Source: Candidatus Methanoplasma sp. (GTDB lineage: Archaea; Thermoplasmatota; Thermoplasmata; Methanomassiliicoccales; Methanomethylophilaceae). From it: DNA of 5,900 nt. The position numbers and the translations under genes are program-made. Below are positions 1-5,073 of the stretch, piece after piece (positions within the stretch are counted from its first letter, which is position 1; the number at the start of each line of letters is the position of its first letter). The notes beneath the pieces were generated by a model that had not been told where the DNA came from, made no database searches, and worked only from the letters and a program-made list of their open reading frames with translations. The stretch lies in contig JAISVN010000095.1 of assembly GCA_031271555.1 (NCBI GenBank), positions 1 through 5,900 on the forward strand, given 5' to 3'.

Positions 1-148
1 GGAATATCTCCGCGGCCTCTTCAAGCCCGGCGACCACCGCATCCTCTTCGCACGATATGACGGCCTTCCCTTCGATGTCCGGGACGAACACGTCCGTCGT
101 TACGTCCCCCGGCCCTATGTCCTCTTCAAGGAACGGCCTGAGGTCCAT
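1..148 (-). CDS. nadC: Nicotinate-nucleotide pyrophosphorylase (quinolinate phosphoribosyltransferase), N-terminal part only
   Basis: This is the N-terminal 49 codons of a gene that runs off the left edge. The product converts quinolinate and PRPP to nicotinate mononucleotide, CO2 and pyrophosphate in de novo NAD synthesis, in the cytosol. The visible N-terminus reads FLEEDIGPGDVTTD at residues 6-19, the characteristic opening of QPRTase (L-x-E-D-x-G-x-GD-x-T-T). It is followed by a V-x-P-D turn and a beta-rich stretch ending in VVAGLEEA, the usual VxAG segment of the N-terminal domain. The catalytic barrel lies outside the window. The start is the ATG at 148-146, one base after the stop of the nuclease gene, so the two genes are probably co-transcribed and translationally coupled. 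No clear Shine-Dalgarno site lies at normal distance; GGGAAAGG lies more than 20 bases upstream. The main alternative is the related ModD family, which shares this N-terminal pattern. Confidence 0.85.
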   Translation of the reverse strand, partial: MDLRPFLEEDIGPGDVTTDVFVPDIEGKAVISCEEDAVVAGLEEAAEIF

Positions 149-149
149 G

Positions 150-1385
150 TCATACGTCCAGTTCGAATTCCTTTCCCAACTCGGGAAGGATGATGTTGTA
201 GTCCTGAAGGTCCGGAAGGAAGAGTTCCCTCGTTTCCGAGTGCATGATCACGATGTTCTCGGGTTCGCATTTCCTTGCGAATTCGACTATCTCATCGTGT
301 CCCGCGTGCGCGGAGAAGTCGTATTTCTGCACTTCGCACTCGATCTTCACCATCTCGCCGTCGAGCACTATGCTGCCGGTCTCCAGGAGAAGCCTTCCGT
401 TGGTGTCCTCGGCCTGATATCCGACAAGGAGTATTGCGCTCTTGGGGTCGTCCTTCAGCGATCTCAGGTATCCCAGAACAGGGCCGCCGTCCAGCATGCC
501 TCCGGTGGTAACGATTATCTGGCCCTTGGAGGCGGGTTTCCTCATGCTGGAGGTCTTCACTTCCCTGAAGTTCTTCCTTGCCGCGCGCATTGAGCGCGGG
601 TCCCTGAGATACTCGGGATAGTTCAGGAACAGGCCGGTGACCGATCTCCCCATCCCGTCGACCCACATCTCGTAACCCAGGTCTTTCAATATGATCATTA
701 TCTCCTGCGTCCTGCCGACGGCGAAGCACGGGATTATGACGGTGCCGCCCCTGTCGATGACCTCGTCGATCTTCGCAATGAAGTCGTCGACCGTTTCGTC
801 CCTGGAAGGATGGTTCCTGCCGCCGTAGGTACCTTCGATTATCAGGTTCTTGCATTTGATCGGTTTGGCACCGAGGACAAGCTTTTGGTCCGCGGTGTGC
901 AGGTCCCCTGTGTACAGCGTGTTGTGGTCGTACTTGAACTCGAACATAGCAGCGCCGGGTATGTGGCCCGCCGAATGCAGCGTGACATCGGTCTTCCCGA
1001 GTTCCACAGTGTCCTTGAACCCGAACGGCACCACGAGCTCCATGGTCTTCTCGACATCGCTTGCCGTATACGGTTCCATGTAGCCTTCCGCCTTCGCTAT
1101 CTTCAGGCTGTCGTAGAGCATGATCTCGGATATCTCCGCAGAGAGCGGAGTAGTGAAGACCTCGCAGTCATCCCTGCCGCATACGGCGGGGACCATGCCG
1201 CAGTGGTCCAAATGGCAGTGCGTCAGGAAAAGATGGTCGATCTTCGGGGCCGCGATGGGATATTCCGGAGGTTTGGTGGGGCTCATCCCGTATTCGACAA
1301 GCATGGTCTTGCCGTCTCCCTCTATCGTCATGCCCATACGGCCGACGATATCGGCGCCGCCGAGGAATCTGAATTTCATTATCAT
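150..1385 (-). CDS. Metallo-beta-lactamase/beta-CASP ribonuclease, CPSF-like (aCPSF2-type)
   Basis: This is a complete 411-residue protein of the beta-CASP group of zinc-dependent RNases, which act in RNA 3'-end processing and decay in the cytosol. The metallo-beta-lactamase core shows THCHLDHCG with ligands H56, H58, D60 and H61, SAGH with H141, and YTGD with D161. The beta-CASP insert follows: motif A EGTYGG (E184), motif B FSAHAGHDE (H360) and motif C IMHSE (H382). The DHCG context after the zinc motif resembles CPSF-type rather than RNase J-type proteins. There is no room for N-terminal KH domains, so the length fits the KH-less aCPSF2 group rather than aCPSF1. Motif C has serine where HGE is common. 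The first ATG (1385-1383) is chosen because GGTGA at 1397-1393 lies seven bases upstream; a second ATG two codons later is less well spaced. It is the first gene of a minus-strand operon with nadC. The family is secure; the exact subgroup is inferred. Confidence 0.93.
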   Translation of the reverse strand: MIMKFRFLGGADIVGRMGMTIEGDGKTMLVEYGMSPTKPPEYPIAAPKIDHLFLTHCHLDHCGMVPAVCGRDDCEVFTTPLSAEISEIMLYDSLKIAKAEGYMEPYTASDVEKTMELVVPFGFKDTVELGKTDVTLHSAGHIPGAAMFEFKYDHNTLYTGDLHTADQKLVLGAKPIKCKNLIIEGTYGGRNHPSRDETVDDFIAKIDEVIDRGGTVIIPCFAVGRTQEIMIILKDLGYEMWVDGMGRSVTGLFLNYPEYLRDPRSMRAARKNFREVKTSSMRKPASKGQIIVTTGGMLDGGPVLGYLRSLKDDPKSAILLVGYQAEDTNGRLLLETGSIVLDGEMVKIECEVQKYDFSAHAGHDEIVEFARKCEPENIVIMHSETRELFLPDLQDYNIILPELGKEFELDV

Positions 1386-1392
1386 TATCTGT

Positions 1393-1397
1393 TCACC
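1393..1397 (-). promoter_or_regulatory. Shine-Dalgarno site of the beta-CASP nuclease gene
   Basis: The minus strand reads GGTGA here, seven bases before the ATG at 1385-1383. This spacing favours the first ATG over the one at 1379-1377. Confidence 0.7.
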
Positions 1398-1414
1398 TTT
1401 GACTTTTTTGGATG

Positions 1415-1428
1415 CCTTCCTTGGAAGG
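1415..1428. repeat. Short inverted repeat CCTTCC-TT-GGAAGG
   Basis: A perfect 6-bp inverted repeat with a two-base centre lies about 30 bases upstream of the nuclease start codon, inside its presumed leader. The two-base centre is too short for a comfortable RNA hairpin loop, so it reads better as a protein-binding dyad. It could be chance. Confidence 0.35.
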
Positions 1429-1479
1429 ACTTTTGTGAAAAGAGCGGTGCATCAAGCAGCGTCCCTTTGACTTGTGAAT

Positions 1480-1500
1480 TATCATCGTCTTTTGATGATA
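1480..1500. repeat. Inverted repeat TATCATC-N7-GATGATA between divergent genes (possible operator)
   Basis: Two perfect 7-base arms (1480-1486 and 1494-1500) are separated by seven bases, GTCTTTT. The dyad sits in the AT-rich region between the minus-strand nuclease operon and the plus-strand membrane protein gene. It overlaps the candidate minus-strand TATA element and lies about 28 bases upstream of the plus-strand one. Centre-to-centre arm spacing is 14 bases. The position suits a regulator of one or both promoters, but only this single copy is visible. Confidence 0.45.
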
Positions 1501-1507
1501 TTTATGT
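1495..1507 (-). promoter_or_regulatory. Possible TATA element for the nuclease-nadC operon
   Basis: The minus strand reads ACATAAATATCAT. A start site about 25 bases further along would give a leader of roughly 90 bases before the nuclease ATG, which is long for an archaeal gene. No better AT-rich box is seen nearer the gene. Confidence 0.3.
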
Positions 1508-1527
1508 GGCTTGGGTTATCTGTTATG

Positions 1528-1537
1528 AATATATTTA
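1528..1537 (+). promoter_or_regulatory. Possible TATA element for the six-helix membrane protein gene
   Basis: The sequence AATATATTTA is the strongest TATA-like stretch before the gene. It predicts transcription from about 1555-1562. That would place the GTG at 1553 at or before the transcript start and leave the ATGs at 1583 and 1622 as usable starts. The element is nearly symmetrical, so direction is not certain. Confidence 0.45.
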
Positions 1538-1582
1538 GTTTCCTAAAATGCGGTGCCCATTGTTCAAAATGACATCTTTTTG

Positions 1583-3040
1583 ATGCGAAACTACAAAAAC
1601 AAGTATGCTGGTATTAGTGATATGTTTATAACTGATGTAGAAGACGAGAGATTTGTAGGCGGTATAGGCATAGTCGCAGTCATAGTGCTGTTGGCGACAA
1701 TGGTGGCCGCATCCCTTACGGATAACAGTTTCAGTTTTTTAAATGGAACAATGAGCGAACTGCTGTCGGACAATGTCATGGTCGCAGGATGCGTAATAGC
1801 GGGAATACTCGGAATTCTATTCGGTTTCCTGATAACATATAAAAAACCCGATTCAAAAGTACTTATAGGTCTGGTGCGCGGCATCCTGATCATGGCGACA
1901 GGCGCTACCCTCATCGCTGCCGGACTGTCGCACGGCGCATCATGGGCAGTACTCCTATTCACGGTATTGATGATACTGGTTGCGGTCTCGGACATCTTCT
2001 ACAACTGGGTGACGGATCAGAAACTTCTGATGATCATCTCGCTGATATTGGCGTTGGCCGTTGCGCTGCCCGGCATCCTCGCCCAGATCGGCGACAACAA
2101 TGCGATGGGATTCGTCTTCCTCATCTTCGCGGCGGTTTGGCTGCTGTTCATTTCGGTATTGAGGTTCGCCCCCCTGATGGAAGAGGAGGAGAGAGCCAGA
2201 CAGAAAGGGAAAGTAAAATCCAAGCAGAATGCCAAAGAAGCAGGCAAAAAGAACGCCCCTGTGCCGAGGCCCTATCCCGGCAGAACGGAGGAGAAACCGG
2301 CACAGAAGAAACCTGCGGCAGAGCACAAGAAGCCGGCCTCCGCAGACAAGCCTGCAGATAATGCAAAGGCCGCAGAGAGCAAAGGCACAGGGTCCAAAGA
2401 GGACAAACCCAAACTCAAGGTAATGAGTTCGAGAGAGGCGGCAGCGGCAAGGGACTCAGCCCGCACCAAGGACACAGAGGCCCAGCAGAAAAAGAAGTCC
2501 GCACAGGCCGCCGAAAGCTCAGACGAGCTCGTAGAGGTGGATATCGTGGAGACCGATGTCGTCATAGTATCCGAATCAGAGAACGAGGTGGTCGTGGAGG
2601 AGATACTCATAGAGGAGGCCGTGTTCGAAAAAGTGCCGAACGCGGGAGCCGGACACGGAGGAAGCGCACACCATGCGGCCGCAAAGCCGAGGCATGTCGA
2701 AGATGACGACGAGGAAGACGATGAGATAGGCATAACCGACGATTCCCCCAGCGCAATGCTCAGGAGGGCAACGTGGAACAAAGGCCTCAGGTGCAGGAGG
2801 GATTACGGAGAGTATCAGATCCCGATAGCATTCGTCAAGGCCAAGGTCGCCGTCTACGTGGTCGAGTCCATGGGTGCGAACCCAGACGACGAGAAGCTCA
2901 GGTCCAAAGGATGGACGATATTCCGTTACCTCGAGAAAGACATAACAGACGGCAAAGAGCAGGCCGAAGAGATCAACAAGGCCGTGAAGGAGAATCTGAG
3001 GGCGGAACGCAACGCAAAGAAGAAGAAAGCCAAGAAGTGA
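1583..3040 (+). CDS. Six-helix membrane protein with long charged linker and C-terminal degenerate Vsr/DUF559-like domain
   Basis: Not recognised as a named family. From the ATG at 1583 the product is 485 residues. Six hydrophobic segments lie near residues 27-45, 64-87, 92-114, 119-140, 147-170 and 173-194. A low-complexity linker follows (about 198-385): first rich in K, A, E, P and Q, then acidic/hydrophobic (315-352), then an acidic cluster EDDDEEDDE (about 373-381). The C-terminal 390-470 is compact. It contains LRCRRDYGEYQIPIAF, KVAVYVVES, then DDEKLRSKGWTIFRYLEKDI and a helix. That order resembles the Vsr/DUF559 branch of the PD-(D/E)XK fold, where a PD-x-x-F strand, an AVFVDG strand and L-x-x-x-GW-x-V-x-R follow one another. 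Here the catalytic Asp of the first strand is replaced (PIAF) and the E-x-D-G of the second reads ESMG, so activity is doubtful. The start is uncertain: GTG 1553 and ATG 1622 are alternatives, and none has a good Shine-Dalgarno site. The fold assignment is inference. Confidence 0.85.
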   Translation: MRNYKNKYAGISDMFITDVEDERFVGGIGIVAVIVLLATMVAASLTDNSFSFLNGTMSELLSDNVMVAGCVIAGILGILFGFLITYKKPDSKVLIGLVRGILIMATGATLIAAGLSHGASWAVLLFTVLMILVAVSDIFYNWVTDQKLLMIISLILALAVALPGILAQIGDNNAMGFVFLIFAAVWLLFISVLRFAPLMEEEERARQKGKVKSKQNAKEAGKKNAPVPRPYPGRTEEKPAQKKPAAEHKKPASADKPADNAKAAESKGTGSKEDKPKLKVMSSREAAAARDSARTKDTEAQQKKKSAQAAESSDELVEVDIVETDVVIVSESENEVVVEEILIEEAVFEKVPNAGAGHGGSAHHAAAKPRHVEDDDEEDDEIGITDDSPSAMLRRATWNKGLRCRRDYGEYQIPIAFVKAKVAVYVVESMGANPDDEKLRSKGWTIFRYLEKDITDGKEQAEEINKAVKENLRAERNAKKKKAKK

Positions 3041-3050
3041 TCTTCGCCCA

Positions 3051-3086
3051 AACCTTTTAAAATCTTTCAATTTTGCACAAGTTTTT
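3051..3086 (+). terminator. T-rich stretch, possible archaeal oligo-T terminator
   Basis: Several short T-runs (3055-3058, 3064-3067, 3070-3074 and 3082-3086) follow the stop of the six-helix protein gene. Archaeal RNA polymerase can terminate at such tracts without a hairpin. The region also carries the next gene's promoter, so the T-runs may simply be TATA sequence. Confidence 0.3.
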
Positions 3087-3089
3087 AAA
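3082..3089 (+). promoter_or_regulatory. TATA element upstream of the small membrane protein gene
   Basis: TTTTTAAA lies 31-39 bases before the ATG at 3121, predicting a start site near 3108-3113 and a leader of about ten bases carrying the Shine-Dalgarno site. A second AT-rich palindrome, TTTTAAAA at 3055-3062, could be an alternative box. Confidence 0.5.
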
Positions 3090-3110
3090 CGCTGAAACAG
3101 TTCGACATAC

Positions 3111-3114
3111 AGGG
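3111..3114 (+). promoter_or_regulatory. Shine-Dalgarno site fixing the start at 3121
   Basis: AGGG, within AGGGAT, lies six bases before the ATG at 3121. The upstream in-frame TTG at 3073 has no such site and lies before the likely promoter, so it is not used. Confidence 0.6.
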
Positions 3115-3120
3115 ATAGGG

Positions 3121-3909
3121 ATGGATAAGGCCGCACTTCGCCGCTCTGCTGTCAAATTTCTTGACATCGACAATGATGTATACAGCACAAGGATGGCGGC
3201 GGCATTCTGTTTCGGGATATCGGCCCTTCTCTGGTGGATACCTGTGCTGGGTCCGGCGGTGGCGGGATATGTCTGCGGAAGGAAGACCGGCTCGATGGTC
3301 AAAGGTACCGTGTGCTCTCTGCTGTCCGGAGCGGCCCTCATCTTGATAGTATGGGGGATGTCGGCGGCTATTCTGGGTCATGGAGGCTATCCTGGCATCC
3401 CCGCGAACGAGGCGGCCGCATCCCAGACGGGCATAGTCGGGGCTGCCGCATCTTATCTCCAGACGTTCTTCACCGAGGGAACGTCGGACCTGAACCTCAT
3501 GAACCTGGGCGTTGTGACGGTGTTCGGAGCGGTCGGAGGGATACTGTCAAGGCAGATGCGGAAAGAGACGGCATACCTGATATCCGCAGGCGCGACGGAA
3601 GGCTCGTTCAGACCGGCTGCCAGATCGATGCGCCTTTACGAATCCAACAAGAGTCTGGGGTTCGAGTCGTTCAACGACTGCATGGAGATGCAGCATATGG
3701 CGACCAATGAGAACAAGGACACCAAAGCAGACCGTTCCGACAGCAAAAAGGAACCGGCCAAGATGCAGAGCATGAAGCCTGCGGCGACCACCGTTCAAAC
3801 GGTGACCACGACGGTCTCCGGCAATACCCAGATGGCGCAGAAGACAGGGTCTGAGAATCCATTCGTGGATATACTGGAAAGAACGGACCGGGGACAGGAA
3901 AGAAAATAA
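3121..3909 (+). CDS. Unrecognised membrane protein with polar C-terminal tail
   Basis: I do not recognise this 262-residue protein. Three or so hydrophobic segments are visible: about 24-52 (WWIPVLGPAVAGYVCGRK), 60-84 (LLSGAALILIVWGMSAAIL) and 126-144 (VVTVFGAVGGIL). A polar loop of about 40 residues separates the second and third. The IPVLGP-x-x-AGY-x-x-GRK pattern resembles small archaeal membrane proteins of the uncharacterised DUF type; I cannot name the family. After residue 145 comes a soluble region, RQMRKETAYLISAG to FESFNDCMEMQHM. A low-complexity tail rich in K, D, S, T and Q then begins near 196, and the last residues (ENPFVDILERTD) may form a short helix or docking peptide. The ATG at 3121 is supported by AGGG six bases upstream. 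The gene lies 80 bases after the six-helix protein gene and seems to have its own promoter. Both proteins share an N-terminal membrane part and a long polar C-terminal tail. Confidence 0.85.
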   Translation: MDKAALRRSAVKFLDIDNDVYSTRMAAAFCFGISALLWWIPVLGPAVAGYVCGRKTGSMVKGTVCSLLSGAALILIVWGMSAAILGHGGYPGIPANEAAASQTGIVGAAASYLQTFFTEGTSDLNLMNLGVVTVFGAVGGILSRQMRKETAYLISAGATEGSFRPAARSMRLYESNKSLGFESFNDCMEMQHMATNENKDTKADRSDSKKEPAKMQSMKPAATTVQTVTTTVSGNTQMAQKTGSENPFVDILERTDRGQERK

Positions 3910-3946
3910 CCTGAAAGGGCAACCCAAAAAGGTCGCGCGTGAAAAA

Positions 3947-3958
3947 TATTTTAATATA
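3947..3958 (+). promoter_or_regulatory. TATA element for the tfs-pcn-transketolase cluster
   Basis: TATTTTAATATA, preceded by a run of five A, is the best TATA-like match in the window. It predicts transcription from about 3978-3984, giving a leader of only about 10-15 bases before the TTG start of tfs. No comparable box lies before pcn or transketolase, so this is the likely promoter for all of them. Confidence 0.6.
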
Positions 3959-3979
3959 GGAGCCGTTGTTGGTCTCATA

Positions 3980-3984
3980 GAGGT
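3980..3984 (+). promoter_or_regulatory. Shine-Dalgarno site supporting the TTG start of tfs
   Basis: GAGGT lies seven bases upstream of the TTG at 3992. An in-frame TAG at 3989-3991 directly precedes that TTG, so no earlier start is possible without readthrough. Confidence 0.75.
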
Positions 3985-3991
3985 TGAATAG

Positions 3992-4291
3992 TTGTTCTGT
4001 ACCACATGTGGCTCGATGATGTTCCCCAAAGAGGGTATGTACGTCTGCAATTCCTGCGGCTGTACCAAGGATATGCAGGGAAAGGCCCAGGCCTTTGTGA
4101 CAGACTCGGAGGACAAGGAGACGACCGTAATAAAAGAGAACGTCGCCACCCTTCCCAAGACCCGCATAGCCTGTCCCGAATGCAACAACTCCGAGGCATA
4201 CTTCGTGATAAGACAGACGCGTTCAGCCGATGAACCTGAGACAAGGATATACCGGTGCTGCAAGTGCAGCCACTCGTGGAGAGAATACTGA
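3992..4291 (+). CDS. tfs: Transcription factor S (TFIIS-like transcript cleavage factor)
   Basis: A complete 99-residue protein, close to the usual length for archaeal TFS. TFS rescues backtracked RNA polymerase by stimulating its intrinsic RNA cleavage, inserting an acidic hairpin through the secondary channel. The N-terminal zinc ribbon has C3, C6, C19 and C22. A linker of about 35 residues follows. The C-terminal TFIIS-type ribbon has C61, C64, C89 and C92, and its hairpin tip reads RSADEPET, with the catalytic pair D80-E81 intact. This distinguishes an active cleavage factor from inactive paralogues or the RPB9/RpoM subunit. Translation starts at TTG 3992, fixed by the preceding in-frame stop and the GAGGT site. 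An extra cysteine (C24) just after the first ribbon and another (C90) within the second add to the cysteine-rich character. The gene is followed 26 bases later by pcn, consistent with one transcript. Confidence 0.95.
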   Translation: MFCTTCGSMMFPKEGMYVCNSCGCTKDMQGKAQAFVTDSEDKETTVIKENVATLPKTRIACPECNNSEAYFVIRQTRSADEPETRIYRCCKCSHSWREY

Positions 4292-4308
4292 ACCTCAGGA
4301 TGGATGCT

Positions 4309-4313
4309 GGTGA
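4309..4313 (+). promoter_or_regulatory. Shine-Dalgarno site of pcn
   Basis: GGTGA lies four bases before the ATG at 4318, a short but workable spacing. It falls inside a five-codon reading frame (4300-4317) whose stop abuts the pcn start. Confidence 0.6.
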
Positions 4314-4317
4314 GTAA

Positions 4318-5055
4318 ATGTTCAAAGCAGAGATAAAATCGGAAACCCTCAAGGGACTGGTCAACATCATCTCGACGCTCATAGACGAGGTAAAGTTCAC
4401 AATCACTCCCGAAGGAATGACCCTGAAAGCGGTCGACCCGGCGCATGTCGCGATGATCGAGCTTAACGTGAAAGCAAAGGCTTTCGAATCTTATTCGGCC
4501 AGCAGTACCGAGATAGGGCTCGACCTCGATAAGGTCAAGACCGTCCTCAAACTTGCAGGTCCAGGCGACATAATCGCCATGGAGCAGGACGAGGACAAAG
4601 GAAGATTCGTCTTCAAGATCGGGAACATAACGAGGTCCATGAACCTCGTCGATACGTCAAGCATGAACGATCCTAAGGTCCCTCAGCTGAGCCTCTCGGC
4701 GAACGTCGTCGTTCTGGTGGACCAGTTGCAGAGAGGGATGCGCGCGGCGGAATCCATATCCGACCACATATCCCTGAAAGCCACATCGGAGTTCTTCGAA
4801 CTCTCGTGCGAAGGCGACACAGATGATGTCAGCCTTAAGCTGCAGGGTTCAGACCTTGACAGCCTGGATGTGCCCTCCGATGTGCACAGCCTTTTCCCGT
4901 TGGACTACTTCTCCAATCTTCTGAAGGCCATACCTGCCGGAACCAAGGTCAGAGTGGAGCTGGACAGCGATTACCCGGTCAAACTGGTCTTCGGATTGGC
5001 AGGCGGCGAAGCAAACGTGGTATACTTCCTGGCACCAAGAATCGAGAGCGATTAA
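4318..5055 (+). CDS. pcn: DNA polymerase sliding clamp PCNA
   Basis: A complete 245-residue sliding clamp, typical of archaeal PCNA. As a homotrimeric ring it tethers DNA polymerases, FEN1, ligase and other PIP-box proteins to DNA. Family marks are visible in order: MFKAEIKS opening the first beta strand; LKAVDPAHVAMIEL at residues 36-49, the conserved strand-loop-strand of domain 1; and the interdomain connecting loop around 113-126. Domain 2 carries DSDYPVKLVFG at 216-226 and the C-terminal YFLAPRIESD at 236-245, whose LAPRIE segment is the near-invariant end of archaeal clamps and forms part of the partner-binding pocket. Lysines and arginines in the N-terminal halves of both domains (for example K12 and R139) could face DNA. 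The ATG at 4318 follows GGTGA by four bases. Spacing is 26 bases to tfs and 18 bases to transketolase, so the genes are probably co-transcribed. Confidence 0.97.
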   Translation: MFKAEIKSETLKGLVNIISTLIDEVKFTITPEGMTLKAVDPAHVAMIELNVKAKAFESYSASSTEIGLDLDKVKTVLKLAGPGDIIAMEQDEDKGRFVFKIGNITRSMNLVDTSSMNDPKVPQLSLSANVVVLVDQLQRGMRAAESISDHISLKATSEFFELSCEGDTDDVSLKLQGSDLDSLDVPSDVHSLFPLDYFSNLLKAIPAGTKVRVELDSDYPVKLVFGLAGGEANVVYFLAPRIESD

Positions 5056-5073
5056 ACTATCTCAGTGGTTCAG

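Noticed and set aside
57..593. 178-codon open frame on the plus strand at the left edge
   Set aside because: It lies opposite nadC and the end of the nuclease gene, both recognised by motif, and its own translation looks non-coding.
810..1538. 242-codon open frame on the plus strand opposite the nuclease gene
   Set aside because: It is antisense to a gene with complete catalytic motifs and shows no domain of its own; it is an effect of high G+C codon use.
2200..2750. Possible tandem repeat array or mobile insertion in the charged linker
   Set aside because: Composition is biased, but no repeated unit, flanking duplication or inverted ends could be found by eye.
2272..2781. Ser-rich 169-codon open frame on the minus strand
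   Set aside because: It is the complement of the low-complexity charged linker; the Ser runs simply mirror Glu/Asp/Ala-rich codons on the plus strand.
3073..3120. Upstream TTG start extending the small membrane protein by 16 residues
   Set aside because: It lies upstream of and across the likely TATA box and has no ribosome site, while the ATG at 3121 has AGGG six bases before it.
3915..3930. GGGCAACCC as a terminator hairpin after the small membrane protein gene
   Set aside because: The stem would be only three base pairs with a three-base loop, and it is followed by A rather than T on the coding strand.
3965..3991. Readthrough of TAG 3989-3991 as pyrrolysine to extend tfs upstream
   Set aside because: No suitable start codon lies in frame just upstream, the TATA element predicts transcription from about 3980, and TFS proteins normally begin right at the first zinc ribbon.
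3547..4446. 299-codon open frame on the minus strand
   Set aside because: It runs opposite the small membrane protein, an intergenic promoter, tfs and the start of pcn, all well supported on the plus strand. Its translation shows no family motif.
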